From Solirubrobacteraceae bacterium (lineage in GTDB: Bacteria; Actinomycetota; Thermoleophilia; Solirubrobacterales; Solirubrobacteraceae), in NCBI GenBank assembly GCA_017744415.1, contig JAGIBJ010000066.1, positions 1-45,077 of the forward strand: DNA of 45,077 nucleotides. The letters are read 5' to 3'. This document shows, one piece after another, positions 24,659 through 33,597 of the stretch; the first letter of the stretch is position 1, and every line of letters starts with the position of its first letter. The position numbers and the translations under genes were made by a program. A model generated the notes under the pieces. The model saw nothing but the letters and a program-made list of their open reading frames with translations, did not search any database and was not told the origin of the DNA.

Positions 24659-24664
24659 TACCGT
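24659..24664 (+). promoter_or_regulatory. -10 box of eutBC
   Basis: TACCGT about 30 nt before the TTG start, giving a leader of about 24 nt that includes the GAGGAG ribosome binding site (24683-24688). This gene is leadered, unlike most neighbours. Confidence 0.45.
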
Positions 24665-24694
24665 TGACCGCGGGCTCGCCCCGAGGAGTTGACG

Positions 24695-26086
24695 TTGTCG
24701 TATGCCATGGCCACCGGATCGGTTCGCTACCGGTTCGACACGCTCAAGGAGCTGATGGCCAAGGCGTCGCCGATGCGTTCAGGCGACCTCCTCGCGGGTG
24801 TGGCCGCCGCCTCCGAAGAGGAGCGCGTCGCGGCGCAGATGGCCCTCGCCGACGTGCCCCTCGCGGACTTTCTCGAGGCGGAGTTCGCGCCGTACGACGA
24901 GGATGAGGTCACCCGCCTGATCCTCGACAGCCACGACCCTGAGGCGTTCGCTCCCGTCGCCTCGATGACCGTCGGTGAGTTCCGCGACTGGCTGCTCTCC
25001 TACGACGCCACGCCCGGCGCGATCTCGGCGCTCTCGCCCGGCCTCATGCCCGAGATGGCGGCGGCGGTCTCCAAGCTCATGCGCAACCGCGACCTCATCC
25101 AGGTCGCGCGGCGTATCACCGTGCGGACGGCGTTCCGCAGCACGTTGGGAGAGCCGGGTGTGATGGGCACCCGGCTCCAACCCAACCACCCGACCGACGA
25201 TCCCGCCGGCGTCGCCGCGAGCATCGTCGACGGGCTCTCCTACGGCTGCGGCGATGCCGTGATCGGGATCAACCCGGCCACCGACTCGCCCGCGGCGACG
25301 ATCGCGCTGCTGGAGCTGATCGACGAGGTGCGCCAGCAGTACGACATCCCGACGCAGTCGTGCGTCCTATCGCACGTCACCACCTCCATCGAATGCGTCG
25401 AGCGCGGTGCCCCGGTCGACCTCGTGTTCCAGTCGATCGCGGGCACCGAAGCTGCCAATTCAGGGTTCGGCATCTCCCTGTCGCTCCTCGCAGAGGCCCA
25501 GGAGGCGGCGCTGTCGCTCGGACGCGGCACGGTCGGCCAGAACGTCATGTACTTCGAAACCGGGCAGGGCGCGGCCCTCTCGTCGGGCGGCCACCACGGC
25601 ATGGATCTGCAGACGGTCGAGGCCCGCGCCTACGCCGTCGCCCGCGCCTACGACCCGTTCATCGTGAACACCGTGGTGGGCTTCCTCGGCCCGGAGTACC
25701 TCTATGACGGCAAGCAGATCCACCGCGCCGGTCTGGAGGACCACTTCTGCGGCAAGCTCCTCGGCCTCCCGATGGGCTGCGACGTCTGTTACACCAACCA
25801 TGCCGAGGCCGACCAGGACGACATGGACACGCTCCTTGTGTCGCTCGGCGCCGCGGGGCTCACGTTCTTCATCACCGTCCCCGCGGGCGACGACGTGATG
25901 CTTGGCTACCAGTCCTGCGGCTACCACGACGCGCTGTTCGTGCGCGAGGTGCTCGGCACGCGCCCGGCGCCCGAGTTCGAGGCCTGGCTCCACCGAATGG
26001 GGCTCGTCGGCGACGACGAGCGCGTGCGGCCGCTGCCCGGCGTGCTCGATCCGGCCACGCTCCTGCCGGCTGCAGGCGCCGCATGA
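24695..26086 (+). CDS. eutB: Ethanolamine ammonia-lyase large subunit
   Basis: EutB is the catalytic subunit of the adenosylcobalamin-dependent enzyme that splits ethanolamine into acetaldehyde and ammonia. The 463-residue product matches EutB throughout: AKASPMRSGDLLAGVAAASE, GTRLQPNHPTDDP, YGCGDAVIGINPATD, IPTQSCVLSHVTTSIE, YFETGQGAALSSG, DPFIVNTVVGFLGPEYLYDG, GLPMGCDVCYTNHAEADQDD. The start is a TTG at 24695, with GAGGAG 6 nt upstream; this gives the N-terminal length of E. coli EutB, while the next ATG (24707) would lose four residues and leave poor spacing. EutC follows with a 4-nt overlap. No reactivase (EutA) or microcompartment shell gene is nearby. Confidence 0.96.
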   Translation: MSYAMATGSVRYRFDTLKELMAKASPMRSGDLLAGVAAASEEERVAAQMALADVPLADFLEAEFAPYDEDEVTRLILDSHDPEAFAPVASMTVGEFRDWLLSYDATPGAISALSPGLMPEMAAAVSKLMRNRDLIQVARRITVRTAFRSTLGEPGVMGTRLQPNHPTDDPAGVAASIVDGLSYGCGDAVIGINPATDSPAATIALLELIDEVRQQYDIPTQSCVLSHVTTSIECVERGAPVDLVFQSIAGTEAANSGFGISLSLLAEAQEAALSLGRGTVGQNVMYFETGQGAALSSGGHHGMDLQTVEARAYAVARAYDPFIVNTVVGFLGPEYLYDGKQIHRAGLEDHFCGKLLGLPMGCDVCYTNHAEADQDDMDTLLVSLGAAGLTFFITVPAGDDVMLGYQSCGYHDALFVREVLGTRPAPEFEAWLHRMGLVGDDERVRPLPGVLDPATLLPAAGAA

Positions 26087-26916
26087 GGTCCGGGGAGTCG
26101 GGAGCGCCGGAGCCCAGCGAAGCCTTCCCGTCCGTTCCGGGCGAGGCGACGTCCGCGTCGACGCCGTCGGCGCCGACCACTGGATCCACGACGACCGCGG
26201 ACGCATGGGCAGCCCTCCGGAAGCTCACCCCGGCGAGGATCGGCCTCGCCCGTGCCGGCGATGCGCTCGCGACGCGCGACCAGCTCGAGCTGCGGCTCGC
26301 GCACGCCCGAGCGCGCGATGCGGTGCACGCCGATCTCGATGTCGCGGCCCTGCGGGAGACGCTCGACGGCACCGGCCCGGTGCTCTCGGTGCAGAGCGCC
26401 GCGGGGGATCGTGCCCGTTACCTCCAGCGTCCCGATCTCGGCCGCACCCTCGCGGACGGCGAGGTCGAGCGGCTCCCCGCGGCCGGCGGGGATCTCGCGT
26501 TCGTGCTCGCCGACGGTCTCTCGCCGGTCGCGGTTCAGACGCACGCGCCGGGCATGATCGCCGCGATCACGGAGCGCCTCCCGGACTGGCAGCTCGCCCC
26601 GACGGTGATCGCAACGCAGGCGCGAGTGGCGATCGGTGACGAGGTCGGCGAGGCCCTCGGCGCGCGGTTCGTGGCGGTGCTCATCGGCGAACGCCCGGGA
26701 CTCTCGGCCGCCGACTCCCTCGGGATCTACCTCACCTACTCGCCACGCGCCGGCCGGATGGACTCCGAGCGCAACTGCATCAGCAACGTGCGCCCGCCCG
26801 TCGGCCTCTCCTACGCTCAGGCCGCCGACAAGTTCGTGGCGCTGATCCGCGAGGCCGACCGCCTGGGCCTCACCGGCGTCGCGATCAAGGACGAGGCGCC
26901 GGCGCTCGGCAGCTGA
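26083..26916 (+). CDS. eutC: Ethanolamine ammonia-lyase small subunit
   Basis: EutC binds the cobalamin cofactor with EutB. The 277-residue product has LTPARIGLARAGDALATRDQ, LELRLAHARARDAV, LADGLSPVAVQTHAPGMIAA, ALGARFVAVLIGERPGLSAA, DSLGIYLTYSPRAGRMDSER and NCISNVRPPVGLSY, all family motifs. The first 40 residues (Ser/Thr/Pro/Ala-rich) precede the conserved part and are probably a disordered extension; E. coli EutC also has a variable N-terminus. ATG overlaps the eutB stop (ATGA). Convergent with a glycosidase gene 12 nt away. Confidence 0.95.
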   Translation: MRSGESGAPEPSEAFPSVPGEATSASTPSAPTTGSTTTADAWAALRKLTPARIGLARAGDALATRDQLELRLAHARARDAVHADLDVAALRETLDGTGPVLSVQSAAGDRARYLQRPDLGRTLADGEVERLPAAGGDLAFVLADGLSPVAVQTHAPGMIAAITERLPDWQLAPTVIATQARVAIGDEVGEALGARFVAVLIGERPGLSAADSLGIYLTYSPRAGRMDSERNCISNVRPPVGLSYAQAADKFVALIREADRLGLTGVAIKDEAPALGS

Positions 26917-26928
26917 GGCGCGCCGCTC

Positions 26929-28833
26929 TCAGCGGTGCTCGATGCGGCGGCCGCGGACGATCGTCGCGGAGCCGCGGGGCACGTCGAAGCGGTCGTCGCC
27001 GCCGAGGCCGATCAGGAGGTCGCGGCCGCCTGAGCCCGAGATGCGATCGGCGCCGGTCGAGCCGACGATCACGTCGTCGCCCGTGGTGCCGCGGAAGGCG
27101 AGGCGCCGCGCCGGGCGCGTGGCCGACGGCACCGGGGGGATCGGGCGCCCAGAGATCGTCGGCGGTGTGCCGCCGGCGAGCAGCGGCGGGAGCTCCGGCA
27201 TCAGGCCGGGGCCGTCGGCGTCGGCGGGGCGGGGATCGATGCCGAGCGGCTCTTCGGTGCCGAGGATCGCTCGGGTGGCGACCGACGCGCCCGTGCTGCT
27301 GGCTACGCGGCCAAGGCGCAGCCGCAGCTGCGAGCGCACGGGGAGGCTGCGGTCGTCGCCGATGCGTACGCGCACGAGCGCGCCCGGGCGGATCGCGAGC
27401 CGCGCGGCAGCGATGCCGCCGCGAACGGGCAGGCGCGCCGCGGTGGTCCAACGGGTGCCCCGGAGCTGCTCGACGACGGCCCTGGCCGTGGTCGGCGAGC
27501 CCGCCGGGAGCTGGCTCCACACGTAGGTGCCGGACTGGCCGAGCGCGATCGCGGCGACCGGGAACCGGAACGCCGCGGCGAACGGCTTCTCGTCGCCCGG
27601 GAGCTGCCGGGGATCGCCCTCGAGGTTGGCGGTGAGTCCGGCGAGGCGCTCCTCGCCGGCGGTGCGATCAGCGGGAGGATCGGTGGCGAACTGCCAGTCC
27701 ACGAGCGTCGCGCCGGCCTGGTGGAGGCGGAGCATCGCGCGGCCGGTCACGGCGGCCTGGTCGGCGCCCGCGATCGCGTGGTGGCCGGCGGTGGTCCAGT
27801 TGAGCTCGGTGATCCACAGCGCGGGGGCAGGGCCGGAGCGGAGTCGTCCCTGGGCACGTGCGTCGGCGAGGAGCTGCCCGAGCTTGGGCTCGAGGTCGGC
27901 GAGCGCGATGTCGTCCGGGCTGCGAGCCGGGCGATCCGGATCTGCGACGGAGAGCGGGTGCAAGGCGATGGCGTCGAACGGCAGCGGCGGGCCGCACGTC
28001 TGCGGCGATTCCACCCCGACGCACAGGAGCGAGCGCAGGAAGCGCAGCGGGCCGACCCGTCCGGCGCCGTCGACGTCGGCGCCCGTCGGGGCGAGCCCGG
28101 CGAGCCCGACGACGGCATCCGGCTGGCGGGCGTGGATCGCGGCGTAGGCCGCGCCGTGCATCCGGCGATACCAGCGCGCCGAGAAGAGCTGAGGGCGGCT
28201 GCGTACCGCGACCCACTGCGGGCTGAGGTAGCGCGCGAGGTTCGGCTCGTTCCAGGTCTGAAAGTCACGGATCCGCGGGAGCGCCTGACCGGGACGCTCG
28301 GGATCGGGGTAGGTGCCGTCGTAGCGGCGGGCGACGGCCGACGCGAACGCGGCGAGATCGTTGGGCCGCGGGGCCCAGGTGCCGGGAGTGGCGTAGACGT
28401 AGCGCGGCGCGGACTGCGCCCAGGGTGGCGCCGCCATCAGGTAGGCCAGCGGCGTGAGCCCAGCGGCCGACAGATCACGCAGCGAGGCGTCGATGCGGTC
28501 CCAGCGGTAGGTGGGGTTCGCGGGATCCGAGAGCGGGACGGCCGACTCGTCGGGGCGCGAGAATCCCTCGTTGCGCACCACGGTCGACCAGCCGATCGGG
28601 AACCGCGCGATGCCCGCGCCGGTGCGCTGCGCCACGGAGATGCCGGCCGCGCGCATGGCCGGATCGGCGTTCACCAGCAGCCGTCCGTCGGAGAGTCCGC
28701 GCAGCGGAGCGCCCGCCCCGGCCGAAGCCGAGACGGGTGCGTGCGGCATGGCGGCTCCTGCGCCAGCCGCGGAGCTCGCGGCGACGAGGAATGCTGCGAG
28801 GGCGGCGGTGAACGCCGCCCGGCAGAGCCTCAC
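26929..28833 (-). CDS. Secreted glycosidase-like TIM-barrel protein with RTX-type C-terminal tail
   Basis: A 634-residue exported protein. A signal peptide (about 1-26) precedes a TIM-barrel domain of glycoside hydrolase clan GH-A type (about 50-420): PIGWSTVVRNEG, GLTPLAYLMAAPPWAQSAPR, FQTWNEPNLARYL with Glu196 as likely acid/base, and LWITELNWTTAG with Glu343 as likely nucleophile. A beta-sandwich region follows. The C-terminus (about 585-625) has hemolysin-type calcium repeats (GTTGDDVIVGSTGADRISGS, GGRDLLIGLGGDDRF). RTX repeats usually go with type I secretion, yet this protein also has a Sec signal. The GTG start overlaps the upstream gene's stop (GTGA). Substrate unknown. Confidence 0.8.
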   Translation of the reverse strand: MRLCRAAFTAALAAFLVAASSAAGAGAAMPHAPVSASAGAGAPLRGLSDGRLLVNADPAMRAAGISVAQRTGAGIARFPIGWSTVVRNEGFSRPDESAVPLSDPANPTYRWDRIDASLRDLSAAGLTPLAYLMAAPPWAQSAPRYVYATPGTWAPRPNDLAAFASAVARRYDGTYPDPERPGQALPRIRDFQTWNEPNLARYLSPQWVAVRSRPQLFSARWYRRMHGAAYAAIHARQPDAVVGLAGLAPTGADVDGAGRVGPLRFLRSLLCVGVESPQTCGPPLPFDAIALHPLSVADPDRPARSPDDIALADLEPKLGQLLADARAQGRLRSGPAPALWITELNWTTAGHHAIAGADQAAVTGRAMLRLHQAGATLVDWQFATDPPADRTAGEERLAGLTANLEGDPRQLPGDEKPFAAAFRFPVAAIALGQSGTYVWSQLPAGSPTTARAVVEQLRGTRWTTAARLPVRGGIAAARLAIRPGALVRVRIGDDRSLPVRSQLRLRLGRVASSTGASVATRAILGTEEPLGIDPRPADADGPGLMPELPPLLAGGTPPTISGRPIPPVPSATRPARRLAFRGTTGDDVIVGSTGADRISGSGGRDLLIGLGGDDRFDVPRGSATIVRGRRIEHR

Positions 28834-29924
28834 TTCGCGGGGATCTTCACCGACGTGACCGGCAGCGGGCTGGAGTTGCCGGCACCATCGGTCAGGGTCG
28901 TCGCCAAGAGGAGCTTGGCGCCCTTCTTGCCCGCAGCGCTCTTGACCTTCTTCTTCGACGACGGATCGATCTTCACGGTCACGTCGACGGCACCACCGGC
29001 GGCGACGGACGCCATCGACTGGCCCACGACCACCTGCTTGACCTTCCGCTTCTTGCCCTTCTTGCCGTTCGTGGTCTGGAGGGTCAGCACCGACTTCACG
29101 CTGGCGGCCTCGGCGCAGCTCACGCGGAAGGTGATGCCCTTCTTCGTGAGGTCCTTGAGCTTCTTCACCTTCTTCGGCGCTGCCGAGGCGCCCGCGGGCG
29201 GCAGGGTGTCGGGCGGGATCGGTGGCGGCGGGCAATCACCCACGAGCCGCTCGGAGTGCGAGGTGACGGTCACCGACGGGCTCTGGATGAAGAGCGTGTC
29301 GGCCCACAGCACGTGGCCGCGGATCAGGGCGCGCTTGAACGTCGCCTCGAAGGTGCCCGGGCCGGCGTTCGTGATGAGACCGCTCGTCGTGAGGTTCGGA
29401 TCGTCGTCGTAGCGCCAAGGGTGCTTCACGTTCACGTACTCACCGACGCCCGTGATGCTCGCGTCGGGCGTGCGCAGACCGGTGCCCTTGATGGTGCCTG
29501 CGCACGTGGAGGCGTCGAAGACGGGGCGCCCGTCGTAGATGGCCTGGGCGTAGAGGCCGCCGGTGTTCTGGTCGAGCACTTGGAACACGTCGCCCGCGAG
29601 CATCTCGGGCACCGACACGCTGCCCCAGGCGTCGCCGCCGCCATCCTCGACGGCGATCGGCGAGCCGTTGCGGAGCAGTCGTGCGTACGGACGCTCGGCG
29701 CCGGTGAGGCCCAGACCCCCGGTGCGCTCGAACGCGGCTCGGTCGGGCTTCAGATCGTTCGGCTGCAACGAGACGCTGTCGACGAACGACAGCTCCCAGG
29801 CGACGGGCTTGTTGGCGGAGCCGTTGGTGGCGTTGGCGCTCGGTGCGGCGAACGCGGCAGTGGCTGCGGCGATGCCGCAGGCAGCCGCGAGCCGCCCGGC
29901 CGCGCGATCACGGAAGGGGAACAT
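28830..29924 (-). CDS. Secreted protein of unknown function with Lys-rich beta C-domain
   Basis: The 364-residue product has a signal peptide (1-33, MFPFRDRAAGRLAAACGIAA...ANA). The N-terminal part (about 35-220; WELSFVDSVSLQPNDLKPDR, DVFQVLDQNTGGLYAQAIYD) matches nothing I recognise. It is followed by a Pro-rich hinge (CPPPPIPPDTLPPAG) and a Lys-rich beta-domain (about 245-364) ending LTDGAGNSSPLPVTSVKIPA. A similar end (DPAGNRSTLTKLVTLK) occurs in the TupA-like protein, so it may be a shared wall-associated stalk module. It is coupled to the downstream glycosidase by a GTGA overlap. Confidence 0.65.
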   Translation of the reverse strand: MFPFRDRAAGRLAAACGIAAATAAFAAPSANATNGSANKPVAWELSFVDSVSLQPNDLKPDRAAFERTGGLGLTGAERPYARLLRNGSPIAVEDGGGDAWGSVSVPEMLAGDVFQVLDQNTGGLYAQAIYDGRPVFDASTCAGTIKGTGLRTPDASITGVGEYVNVKHPWRYDDDPNLTTSGLITNAGPGTFEATFKRALIRGHVLWADTLFIQSPSVTVTSHSERLVGDCPPPPIPPDTLPPAGASAAPKKVKKLKDLTKKGITFRVSCAEAASVKSVLTLQTTNGKKGKKRKVKQVVVGQSMASVAAGGAVDVTVKIDPSSKKKVKSAAGKKGAKLLLATTLTDGAGNSSPLPVTSVKIPAK

Positions 29925-29954
29925 GGCGTGGGTGGGTCGTGGACGGGTGGCGCG

Positions 29955-29977
29955 ATCGGTGCCGGCTTGGCGCCGAT
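29955..29977. promoter_or_regulatory. Hairpin upstream of the 28830-29924 gene
   Basis: ATCGGTGCC (29955-29963) and GGCGCCGAT (29969-29977) form a 9-bp stem with one G-U/C-A-type mismatch and a 5-nt loop, about 30 nt before the ATG at 29924 and 138 nt beyond... the 859-residue gene's stop at 30094. It could be the terminator of that gene, or a leader structure of the next. Confidence 0.4.
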
Positions 29978-30093
29978 GTGTTCGCTCGGTTGGATATCGG
30001 CATGAGGCCGACCACCGTGAACGCGCCTGGACCGTTGACCGGTTCGCGGCGTTGCGTCCTTGCCCCGCGCCCATCCGAACGCCCAATCGCCGG

Positions 30094-32673
30094 CTAGCGA
30101 ACGGCGAAAGCGCTGAACGTCTTGCCGGCGGCGTGCTGCCACGCGCGCACGCGGGCAACCAGCGGACCGGTGCCCGAAGGCACGCGCACCGTGAGCTCGT
30201 AACGGCCGGTCTTGAGGTTGAAGCGTGCCTCGCCGACCTGCGCGAGCGCTTTGCCGTGCTTGCAACCCGCCGCCGCGCGGCCACCGTAGACCATGAAGCT
30301 GGTGCTCTGGCGGCGGTACGGCTCGGCCAGTGTGCCGACGAGCGTGGCGACGTGGCCGCGCACGGTCATCCGGGCGAGGTCGTTGTCGCGCTCGGCGCGG
30401 ATCGCGCGGGAACGGGCAGTGCCGGCCTTCGCGTAGATGCGCGCGGGCGCGCTGCCGGCGCGCATCGAAGCCGCGGTAAGGCGCGCGACGAAGGTGCCGT
30501 CGGCCTGGACCGTGGTGCGGCTGATCACGGCGCCACCCTCGCGGATGAGCTCCACGGCCGTGCCGGCGGCGAACCGGGCGACGCCCAGGGCGCGACCTCC
30601 GCCATCGGTCATCGGCGCGATGCGAGTCAGCGAGATGCCTTCCGCCGCGCAGGTGGCCAGCGCGAAGCCGGCGCTGCTGCTGTTGCCGGGTGCGGGCGTG
30701 CTCATGGCCGGCGGTGTGCTGCCGCTGCCACCGAGCTGGTCGCGCGTGGGGGCCGGCGTGGCCGTCGGTGCCGGGGTCGGCGCGCTGGTCGGGGCCGGCG
30801 TCGTGGTCGGCGTCGTGGTCGGAGCCGGCGTGGCCGCCGCGGTCGGCGTCGGCGTGGCGGTCGGCGTGGGCGTCGCGGTGGCCGTCGGTGCCGGGCTCGG
30901 AGTCGGCGTTGAGCTGGTGCGCAGAAGGCTGATGGTGGCGTCTGCGCCGACCGACTCGTTGCCGGCGGCGTCGGTCTGACGCACCCGCACGCGGTAGTCG
31001 CCGTCGTGGTCCGGGAGGATCACGCTCGCGGTGGTGCCGGTGCCGAGCGAGATCGTCGCGATCACGCTGCCGTCATCGGCGAGCACGTCGACGTAGGCGA
31101 GATCGGCGTCCGACGCTCGCACGACGTTCACGAGGCGGGCGCGGAGGTTGGCGGCACCGGAGACGCTCGGAGCGGGCGCCGCCGTCGGCGCCTGCGTGTC
31201 GAGGTCGACCGCGGTGCTGGTCACCGACGAATCGTTGCCGGCGGGGTCGGTGAGGACGAGGCGCACGCGGTAGGAGCCGTCGACGGCCGGGAGCGTGACA
31301 TCGAAGTGGTCACCGGCGATGCCGGGCATCGTGCCGACGACCTGGCTGGAGCCATCGAGCACCTCGGCGCGAGCCGAGAGCGCGTCGGAGGGGCGGACGA
31401 AGCTCGCAACGCGCAAGCGACCCTGACCTGTGGCCGGGGCGACGTCGAGCGCGACCGCTGCGGTGGAGGGGCCGACGCGATCGAGGTGCACGGTGGTGGT
31501 GGAACTGGTGGTCGATCCGCCCAGCGAGGTGCGGACGATGCGTACGCCGTAGTCGCCGTCGGCGTCGGGCAGCGTGATCGCAGCGGTGTTGCCCACGGCG
31601 ACCGGCACGGTGCCGACGACGCTCGCGCCGGAGGTCACCTCCACCGATGCACTGAGGACGCTGAGGTCGCGGTCGAAGAGGACGGTGCGGTTGCGGCTCG
31701 CCTCGCTGCCGCCCACGACGGGAGCAGCGTCGGTGGGCGCGGCCGGCGCCGTGAACGTGGTGTCGGAGCTCGTCACGGAGCCATCGGCACTCGTCGCCGT
31801 CACGCGGGCGTGGTAGGTGAGGCCGGGGACGAGCCCGGCCAGCGGGATCGAGTAGGCGGCGCTGCCCGAGCCGTTGACGACGACCGGGCCGGCGGTGCCG
31901 CCGTAGAGGGTGGTGATGCCGAGATCGGCCTGCACGCTCGTGGCGAGCCCGTGCGGATCGACCGAGCCCGTGATGCGCGAGCCGGTGAGGTCGGTCTGCA
32001 CCGTCGGGGTGGTGAGGCCGGAGGGCGGCGTGAGGTTGGTCGCGCCGATGGAGATGTCGTCGTACCCCACCGAGCCGCCGACGGCGACCGCGACGGGCGT
32101 GGAGAACTGCGACTGCAGCTCCAGGCGGTAGTTGTGGCCGCCGACGAGCGCGCCACCGGGGGCAGCGACGTCGATCGAGGTCCAGCCGCTGGACGCGATC
32201 GCGGTCGAGGCGATGAGCCCGGTGCGGGTGGCGGTGGTGGTGTCGATGAGCGTGGCGCTCATCGAGGCGCTGCCGCCGAGGCTCAGCAGCGTCGCGACAT
32301 CGGCGGTGCGCTTGAGGTGCAGCCAGACGCCGCCGTTCGGCGTCGTCGTGGGCGTGAAGATGGGGGAGGTCCAGGTGGCGGTGCCGCTGGAGAGCAGGCC
32401 GATCAGCGTGCTCACGCTCGTGCGCAGGTAGCCGTCGGAGGCGCCGCTGGCGCCGCCGGTGCCCTGCCACGTGGAGCTGACGATGGGGCAGGTGACGCCG
32501 GGAATGACGCACGCACCACCCTGCGAGCTGGTCGGCGTCCAGCCGGCGGCATCGAGTGCGACGGTGCGCGCGGCGGCGGCCGGGTAGGTCTCCTGATCGG
32601 CGGCGTGGGCGGCCGGCGCACCGGCGAGCACGAGCAGTAGGAGAGCGAGGGCGGATCCACAGCGGAGGCGCAT
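30094..32673 (-). CDS. Large secreted Ig/Fn3-repeat protein with Thr-Pro linker
   Basis: An 859-residue exported protein. It has a signal peptide (1-24), an N-terminal beta-domain (about 30-215, jelly-roll-like: YDDISIGATNL), and an Fn3-like domain (about 220-310). Three related Ig-like repeats follow, at about 318-400, 401-495 and 500-585, each with a LPxxDGxYxVRxxxTDxAGN-type signature. A Thr-Pro-rich linker fills 586-645, and a C-terminal domain (about 680-859) contains two cysteines. Such architecture suggests a cell-surface adhesin or matrix protein; no enzyme motif is visible. No good Shine-Dalgarno sequence precedes ATG 32673; the upstream extension to 32724 lacks signal-peptide character. 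Confidence 0.75.
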   Translation of the reverse strand: MRLRCGSALALLLLVLAGAPAAHAADQETYPAAAARTVALDAAGWTPTSSQGGACVIPGVTCPIVSSTWQGTGGASGASDGYLRTSVSTLIGLLSSGTATWTSPIFTPTTTPNGGVWLHLKRTADVATLLSLGGSASMSATLIDTTTATRTGLIASTAIASSGWTSIDVAAPGGALVGGHNYRLELQSQFSTPVAVAVGGSVGYDDISIGATNLTPPSGLTTPTVQTDLTGSRITGSVDPHGLATSVQADLGITTLYGGTAGPVVVNGSGSAAYSIPLAGLVPGLTYHARVTATSADGSVTSSDTTFTAPAAPTDAAPVVGGSEASRNRTVLFDRDLSVLSASVEVTSGASVVGTVPVAVGNTAAITLPDADGDYGVRIVRTSLGGSTTSSTTTVHLDRVGPSTAAVALDVAPATGQGRLRVASFVRPSDALSARAEVLDGSSQVVGTMPGIAGDHFDVTLPAVDGSYRVRLVLTDPAGNDSSVTSTAVDLDTQAPTAAPAPSVSGAANLRARLVNVVRASDADLAYVDVLADDGSVIATISLGTGTTASVILPDHDGDYRVRVRQTDAAGNESVGADATISLLRTSSTPTPSPAPTATATPTPTATPTPTAAATPAPTTTPTTTPAPTSAPTPAPTATPAPTRDQLGGSGSTPPAMSTPAPGNSSSAGFALATCAAEGISLTRIAPMTDGGGRALGVARFAAGTAVELIREGGAVISRTTVQADGTFVARLTAASMRAGSAPARIYAKAGTARSRAIRAERDNDLARMTVRGHVATLVGTLAEPYRRQSTSFMVYGGRAAAGCKHGKALAQVGEARFNLKTGRYELTVRVPSGTGPLVARVRAWQHAAGKTFSAFAVR
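30739..30918 (-). repeat. Low-complexity Thr-Pro/Ala coding repeat
   Basis: About 60 codons encoding TPTPTATPTPTAA-type runs link the Ig repeats to the C-terminal domain. It is a weaker analogue of the Thr-Pro stalk at 4612-5046. Confidence 0.75.
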
Positions 32674-32853
32674 GACCGTCTGGGTCGTCTGCGAATCGCC
32701 GTCACGCGAGTCGCACCGGTCCAACCAGGCGCATTCGAATCGATACGCGGCGTTGCACCCCTTTTCTTCCTGTACGACCGTCCAGCAAGTCGCTCGACGG
32801 TGGCGAAGTCGCTGCGCTTCCAGCGGGGCGGAGCTGGGGCCGAAGCGTCGGCG

Positions 32854-33597
32854 TCAGGCCTGACGGCGCACGAACGAGAGCGTGATCTGGCCCGGATCGA
32901 CGCGGATCCGCGACACGCCCGCAATGTCGTGCTTCACCGTGAAATGCGTCTCGAGCAGTTCGATGTAGGCCTGCCCAGGGGCGAGCCGGAGGCCGGGCGG
33001 GCCCTCGCGCGTCGCGAGCTGGGGGAGCAGGTCGCTCGTCGCGTAGTCGACCGGCGCGATGCAGTTGCGCGCGATCAGCGCGAACGTCGAGTCGCCCGGG
33101 TCGACCTCGCTGATCTCCACGGTGAGACGGTCGAGCGGTACGACGTCGGTGATCGTGATCACGGGCATTCCGTCGGCCGACAGCAGCCGGTCGACGAACA
33201 GGCACGGCGTCTCGGCGTCGACCTCGAGCGCGGCCGCGAACTCGGCGGCCGGTTGCGTGTCGACGGTGTGTCGCTCCGAGGGTTCGTGACCCTGCTGGGC
33301 GATGAGGCTGGAGAACGCGACGAGCCGGTTGAGACGCATCGACGACCGGAGCACGTGGCGATTGATCGTCGTCCCGAAGCGCCGGCGCCGCGTGAGGATC
33401 CCGTCGGCCTCGAGCGAGTGCAGCGCTGCCCGCAGCGTGGCCCGGCTGACGCCGAACTCGGCCGCGAGCCTCGCCTCGGGCGGGAGCCGGTCGCCCGGGA
33501 AGGCGTTGTCGATGATCGCCGTCAGCAGCGCCTCGCGCGTGAGTTCGGCGATCGAGCGTCCGTCGCCCCGCGCTTCGACCGGTGCGAGTGCCCTCAT
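32854..33597 (-). CDS. GntR-family (HutC subfamily) transcriptional regulator
   Basis: The 247-residue regulator has an N-terminal winged helix-turn-helix (about 14-75; LPPEARLAAEFGVSRATLRA) and a C-terminal UTRA effector domain (about 90-245; TPCLFVDRLLSADGMPVITI, YIELLETHFTVKHDIAG, ITLSFVRRQA). HutC-type regulators usually repress catabolic operons until a substrate binds UTRA. The ATG overlaps the cysteine hydrolase's stop (ATGA), so the two are co-transcribed. It probably controls its own operon and the divergent APC permease through the dyads at 34215-34255. Confidence 0.9.
   Translation of the reverse strand: MRALAPVEARGDGRSIAELTREALLTAIIDNAFPGDRLPPEARLAAEFGVSRATLRAALHSLEADGILTRRRRFGTTINRHVLRSSMRLNRLVAFSSLIAQQGHEPSERHTVDTQPAAEFAAALEVDAETPCLFVDRLLSADGMPVITITDVVPLDRLTVEISEVDPGDSTFALIARNCIAPVDYATSDLLPQLATREGPPGLRLAPGQAYIELLETHFTVKHDIAGVSRIRVDPGQITLSFVRRQA

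Noticed and set aside
31006..32640. 544-codon plus-strand frame opposite the 859-residue secreted protein
   Set aside because: Gly/Arg/Asp-rich shadow; the minus strand has a signal peptide and Ig repeats.
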